A stretch of 64,000 nucleotides of DNA from an uncultured Bacteroidales bacterium. GTDB taxonomy: Bacteria > Bacteroidota > Bacteroidia > Bacteroidales > UBA932. Of this stretch, positions 61,468 to 64,000 are shown piece by piece. Under the pieces are notes generated by a model that saw only the letters and a list, made by a program, of their open reading frames with translations, made no database searches and was not told the origin of the DNA. The DNA lies in assembly GCA_934700615.1 (NCBI GenBank), contig CAKUXR010000011.1, positions 1-64,000 on the forward strand. The letters are read 5' to 3'. A program made the position numbers and the translations under genes. Each line of letters begins with the position of its first letter. Position 1 is the stretch's first letter.

Positions 61468-61494
61468 CCCGCGCAGGAAATGCGCGGGTTTTTT
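61468..61494 (+). terminator. pgk terminator
   Basis: CCCGCGCA pairs with TGCGCGGG (8 bp) around GGAAA, followed by six T. Upstream, GGTCAATGTCATTGACC (61425-61441 region) forms a second, motif-derived palindrome. Confidence 0.9.
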
Positions 61495-61582
61495 CGTCCC
61501 GCATGGGACGATACACCGGCATTGACATGTACTTTGGCATTGACTTTCTCCTGTGGGATGATGACAATTGTCGGAAAATACG

Positions 61583-61590
61583 TAAATTTG
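61583..61590 (+). promoter_or_regulatory. -7 box TAAATTTG of lgt
   Basis: Perfect TAnnTTTG match 49 bases before the lgt ATG. Confidence 0.6.
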
Positions 61591-61638
61591 TGTGTTAACA
61601 CGGGCGACAGATGAGGTCGCCGGCCAAATGATATACGT

Positions 61639-62526
61639 ATGTTCGAGCTTTTGTTCATTCACTGGAACGTGAATCCGGTCATTTTCCAAATCGGCTCTTT
61701 CGGTCTGAGATGGTACTCTATTCTTTTTGTCTCCGGTTTTATCCTGGGATGGTTCATCTTCAGATGGTTTTTCCGTAGGGAGGGCGTTTCTGAGGACCTT
61801 CTGGATTCACTTCTTTATACCCTGCTGATAGGAACTATCGTCGGAGCAAGGCTTGGACACTGCATCTTTTATCAGCCGGAGTATTATTTCGGCAGCTGGC
61901 AGGGCTTCCTGGAGATATTCATGCCATGGAAGGGAGGTCTCGCCAGTCATGGAGGTACGATAGTCCTGTTCTTTGCAATGCTCTGGTACGCAAATCATTA
62001 CGGAAAGAAAAACGGATTTGATTTCGTATGGCTGCTCGACCATCTGTGCATCGCCGTGGCATTCGCCGCCACATTCATCCGTCTGGGAAATCTCATGAAT
62101 TCGGAGATATATGGTGATGTGACATCACTTCCTTGGGGCTTTATCTTTGACCTCAGGGGCGAGACGGAACCCAAGCATCCTACACAGCTGTACGAGGCAT
62201 TGACTTACCTTATTCTGGGCATTGGACTTATCTGTCTTTACAAGTTCAGACTGAACAAGGTTTACAGGGGAACATTCATCGGAATCTTCTTTATCGTATG
62301 CTTCGGCATGAGGTTTATCATTGAGTTCATCAAGGAGCCTCAGGTGGCTTTCGAAAACAATATGGTCCTCAATATGGGCCAGATTCTGAGTATCCCGTTT
62401 GTTCTTCTCGGTATCGGATTCCTGATTTACGCATATGTCAGGAAACAGCCTGCCGCTGTAGTCCATACTGAAAACGAGAAAGTTGCAAAGTCGCAGACTC
62501 ACTATGCCAAGCCTGTGAATCGCTGA
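61639..62526 (+). CDS. lgt: Prolipoprotein diacylglyceryl transferase
   Basis: Lgt adds the diacylglyceryl group to the lipobox Cys of prolipoproteins in the inner membrane. Seven transmembrane helices; signature GARLGHCIFYQPEYY, WKGGLASHGGTIV and the Lgt box IRLGNLMNSEIYG with Arg, Gly-Asn and Glu. 295 residues. The many lipoproteins in this window would depend on it. Confidence 0.97.
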   Translation: MFELLFIHWNVNPVIFQIGSFGLRWYSILFVSGFILGWFIFRWFFRREGVSEDLLDSLLYTLLIGTIVGARLGHCIFYQPEYYFGSWQGFLEIFMPWKGGLASHGGTIVLFFAMLWYANHYGKKNGFDFVWLLDHLCIAVAFAATFIRLGNLMNSEIYGDVTSLPWGFIFDLRGETEPKHPTQLYEALTYLILGIGLICLYKFRLNKVYRGTFIGIFFIVCFGMRFIIEFIKEPQVAFENNMVLNMGQILSIPFVLLGIGFLIYAYVRKQPAAVVHTENEKVAKSQTHYAKPVNR

Positions 62527-62567
62527 TTCCGCAACGTCCGATATTTCAATATTTTGTGATTTTATCC

Positions 62568-62642
62568 TTTTAGGGGTAAAATAGATAATTTCTTGTGTAA
62601 ATTATGCTATTTTTTACCCTTTTCTGGTGCAGTATTTGCACC
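62568..62642. promoter_or_regulatory. Inverted repeats upstream of the TolC-family gene
   Basis: An imperfect long inverted repeat (AGGGGTAAAATAG at 62572 with CTATTTTTTACCCT at 62607-62620) is followed by a perfect GGTGCA/TGCACC dyad (62626-62642). Both lie within 130 bases of the ATG and look like operator or attenuator structures. Confidence 0.45.
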
Positions 62643-62697
62643 GGAGTGCGCCGTTGATTATAAATGACAGAAATATATACAATTAAGAGTTAATATT

Positions 62698-64000
62698 ATG
62701 AAGAAAATCTTTCCGAGATTTCTGCTGGTTGCAGCCTCGGTGATGATGTCCCTGAATGCCGTGGCGCAGGAGGCGGACAGCTCCCAGACCAGAACGGTCA
62801 TCACATTGGACGACGCGCTGAAGATTGCGTTGAGTGAAAATGCATCAGTCAGGGTGGCTGACAAGGAGATAGAGCGCATAGGATATGCGAAGAAAGGTAC
62901 GTATGCTTCTCTCTTCCCACAGATTGACATTACCGGTTCGTTTATGAGGACGATCAAGAAGCAGGTGATGTATATGGATATGGACATGAGCAAATTTATG
63001 GGTGGTTCATCCAAAGGAGACGGAACAGGAAGCGGTTCCACAGGAACTGACGGTTCGACCGGTTCTGACGGCTCCGATGCGGGTTCCTCATCAATGCCAA
63101 GCATGCCTAGCGGCGGCGGAATCGAGGTCGGCCGTTGGAACACATACAACGTAGGTGTTTCAGCATCAATGCCTCTTGTCAATGCCCAGCTCTGGAAAAG
63201 TCTCAAGATTTCCGGACAGAACGTGGAACTTGCAGTGGAAAAGGCCCGTTCATCAAGGCTTGACATGGTTACACAGGTAAAGCAGTCTTATTATGCTGTT
63301 CTTTTTGCAAAGGAGGCCCTCAATGTCTATAAGGATGTCTATGACAATGCAGTAAAGAACTTTGAACAGACCCGGATGCGTTACAATGCGCAGAAGGCTT
63401 CCGAACTGGACTATACCAGAGCCAAGGCTACAGTTGCCAATGCTATTCCTAATGTCTATAATGCCGAAAGTTCAGTGATTCTCGCCTTGTGGCAGCTGAA
63501 GGCTGTGATGGGCGTGGATCTCGACCAGGACATCGATGTGGCCGGCACTATCGCTGATTATTCTGATACGATGATGTCAGAAACTTACACCTCTGACGCT
63601 CTGTCACTTGACTACAATACGACTATGCGTCAGCTCGCGATTCAGGCTGAGCAGCTCGCCGCTACGGTGAAGATGCAGAAATTCGCATACATCCCTTCAT
63701 TGGCATTGACCTTCTCCTACAGTTTGAACGCGATGACCAATGACTTCAAGTTCAGCGATTACAAGTGGACCCCTTATTCTTATGTGGGACTGAGCCTCAA
63801 CATTCCTATTTTCTCAGGCGGAAAGCGTTACAATGACGTGCGTCAGGCCAAGGTCCAGGCTTCCGAGCTTGCTATCCAGACAACTGATACCGAGCGCCAG
63901 CTGAAGATAGCTATCCGTCAGTATCTCAATACGATGGAGACCAAGCTGAAGAGTCTTGCAGCTGCTGAGGATGGTGTGGAGACAGCCCAGAAAGCATACG
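62698..64000 (+). CDS. TolC-family outer membrane efflux protein (partial, cut at window end)
   Basis: An outer-membrane channel of tripartite efflux or type I export. ATG at 62698 gives a signal peptide (KKIFPRFLLVAASVMMSLNAVAQ), then the first TolC repeat (TLDDALKIALSENASVRVADKEI, YASLFPQIDITGSF). A Gly/Ser/Asp-rich insertion (about residues 105-140, GGSSKGDGTGSGSTG and onward) precedes the porin strand NTYNVGVSASMPLVNAQLWKSL. The second repeat begins near residue 290 with AYIPSLALTFSYSLNA and YVGLSLNIPIFSGGKRYNDVRQAK. The frame is open to base 64000; the end lies outside the window. Membrane-fusion and RND partners probably follow. Confidence 0.92.
   Translation, partial: MKKIFPRFLLVAASVMMSLNAVAQEADSSQTRTVITLDDALKIALSENASVRVADKEIERIGYAKKGTYASLFPQIDITGSFMRTIKKQVMYMDMDMSKFMGGSSKGDGTGSGSTGTDGSTGSDGSDAGSSSMPSMPSGGGIEVGRWNTYNVGVSASMPLVNAQLWKSLKISGQNVELAVEKARSSRLDMVTQVKQSYYAVLFAKEALNVYKDVYDNAVKNFEQTRMRYNAQKASELDYTRAKATVANAIPNVYNAESSVILALWQLKAVMGVDLDQDIDVAGTIADYSDTMMSETYTSDALSLDYNTTMRQLAIQAEQLAATVKMQKFAYIPSLALTFSYSLNAMTNDFKFSDYKWTPYSYVGLSLNIPIFSGGKRYNDVRQAKVQASELAIQTTDTERQLKIAIRQYLNTMETKLKSLAAAEDGVETAQKAY

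Noticed and set aside
1..64000. Reading CATTGAC as a TTGACA -35 promoter box
   Set aside because: Bacteroidota promoters use TTTG and TAnnTTTG; most copies are inside genes and lack a -10 partner.

Overview
The window looks like a chromosomal segment of a gut-type Bacteroidota, order Bacteroidales, probably an uncultured relative of Rikenellaceae-like lineages; the family placement is inference. The evidence is the promoter style (TAnnTTTG boxes, twice with a TTTG box 19-20 nt upstream), the near absence of Shine-Dalgarno sites, the fused SecDF, the TonB receptor plus DUF4249 lipoprotein pair, exported GH97/GH29/GH36 glycosidases, a type I dehydroquinase fused to EPSP synthase, and the sigma54-type regulator-lptE-secG operon.

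Layout. 0.1-7.2 kb: a small secreted barrel-like protein, a GT4 glycosyltransferase, mutS and a GH97 glucosidase/galactosidase. 7.2-15.8 kb: surface lipoproteins, tcdA, a TonB receptor/DUF4249 pair and a GH29 fucosidase. 15.9-29.9 kb: envelope and protein-handling genes (floA-nfeD, a PD40/SPOR-like protein, secDF, a TPR lipoprotein, regulator-lptE-TPR-secG, and a ClpB without its N-domain). 30-37.8 kb: C69 dipeptidase, pheS, tRNA-Gly, GH36 alpha-galactosidase, an S26-like peptidase, and a lipoprotein joining Ig-like domains to EF-Tu domains II and III. 37.8-43.9 kb: an accessory, repeat-rich stretch with tRNA-Leu, an IS3-family scar, aroB, and a REP-associated tyrosine transposase (RAYT) among 157-bp palindrome-ended elements. 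43.9-47.3 kb: aroDA fusion and aroC. 47.5-58.0 kb: sufB, pnuC, a TPP-riboswitch-controlled thiamine operon on the minus strand, then sufC-sufD. 58-64 kb: an rRNA-type methyltransferase, menG, pgk, lgt, and the start of a TolC-family efflux gene cut by the window end.

How genes work together. aroB, aroDA and aroC cover most of the shikimate route but are split by the RAYT island. The thiamine operon carries ThiS/F/G/H/E/D plus TenA but no ThiC, so its pyrimidine comes from salvage or from ThiC elsewhere. SufB is separated from SufC/D by the thiamine operon, whose radical-SAM ThiH needs Fe-S clusters. LptE, SecG, SecDF, Lgt and FloA/NfeD serve envelope biogenesis.

The strongest unexplained signals are: (1) the EF-Tu domain II/III lipoprotein; (2) the RAYT with its 157-bp elements; (3) a window-wide excess of the heptamer GTCAATG/CATTGAC, about 15 times expectation by my eye count in the first 27 kb, spread over both orientations, several codon phases and intergenic DNA.
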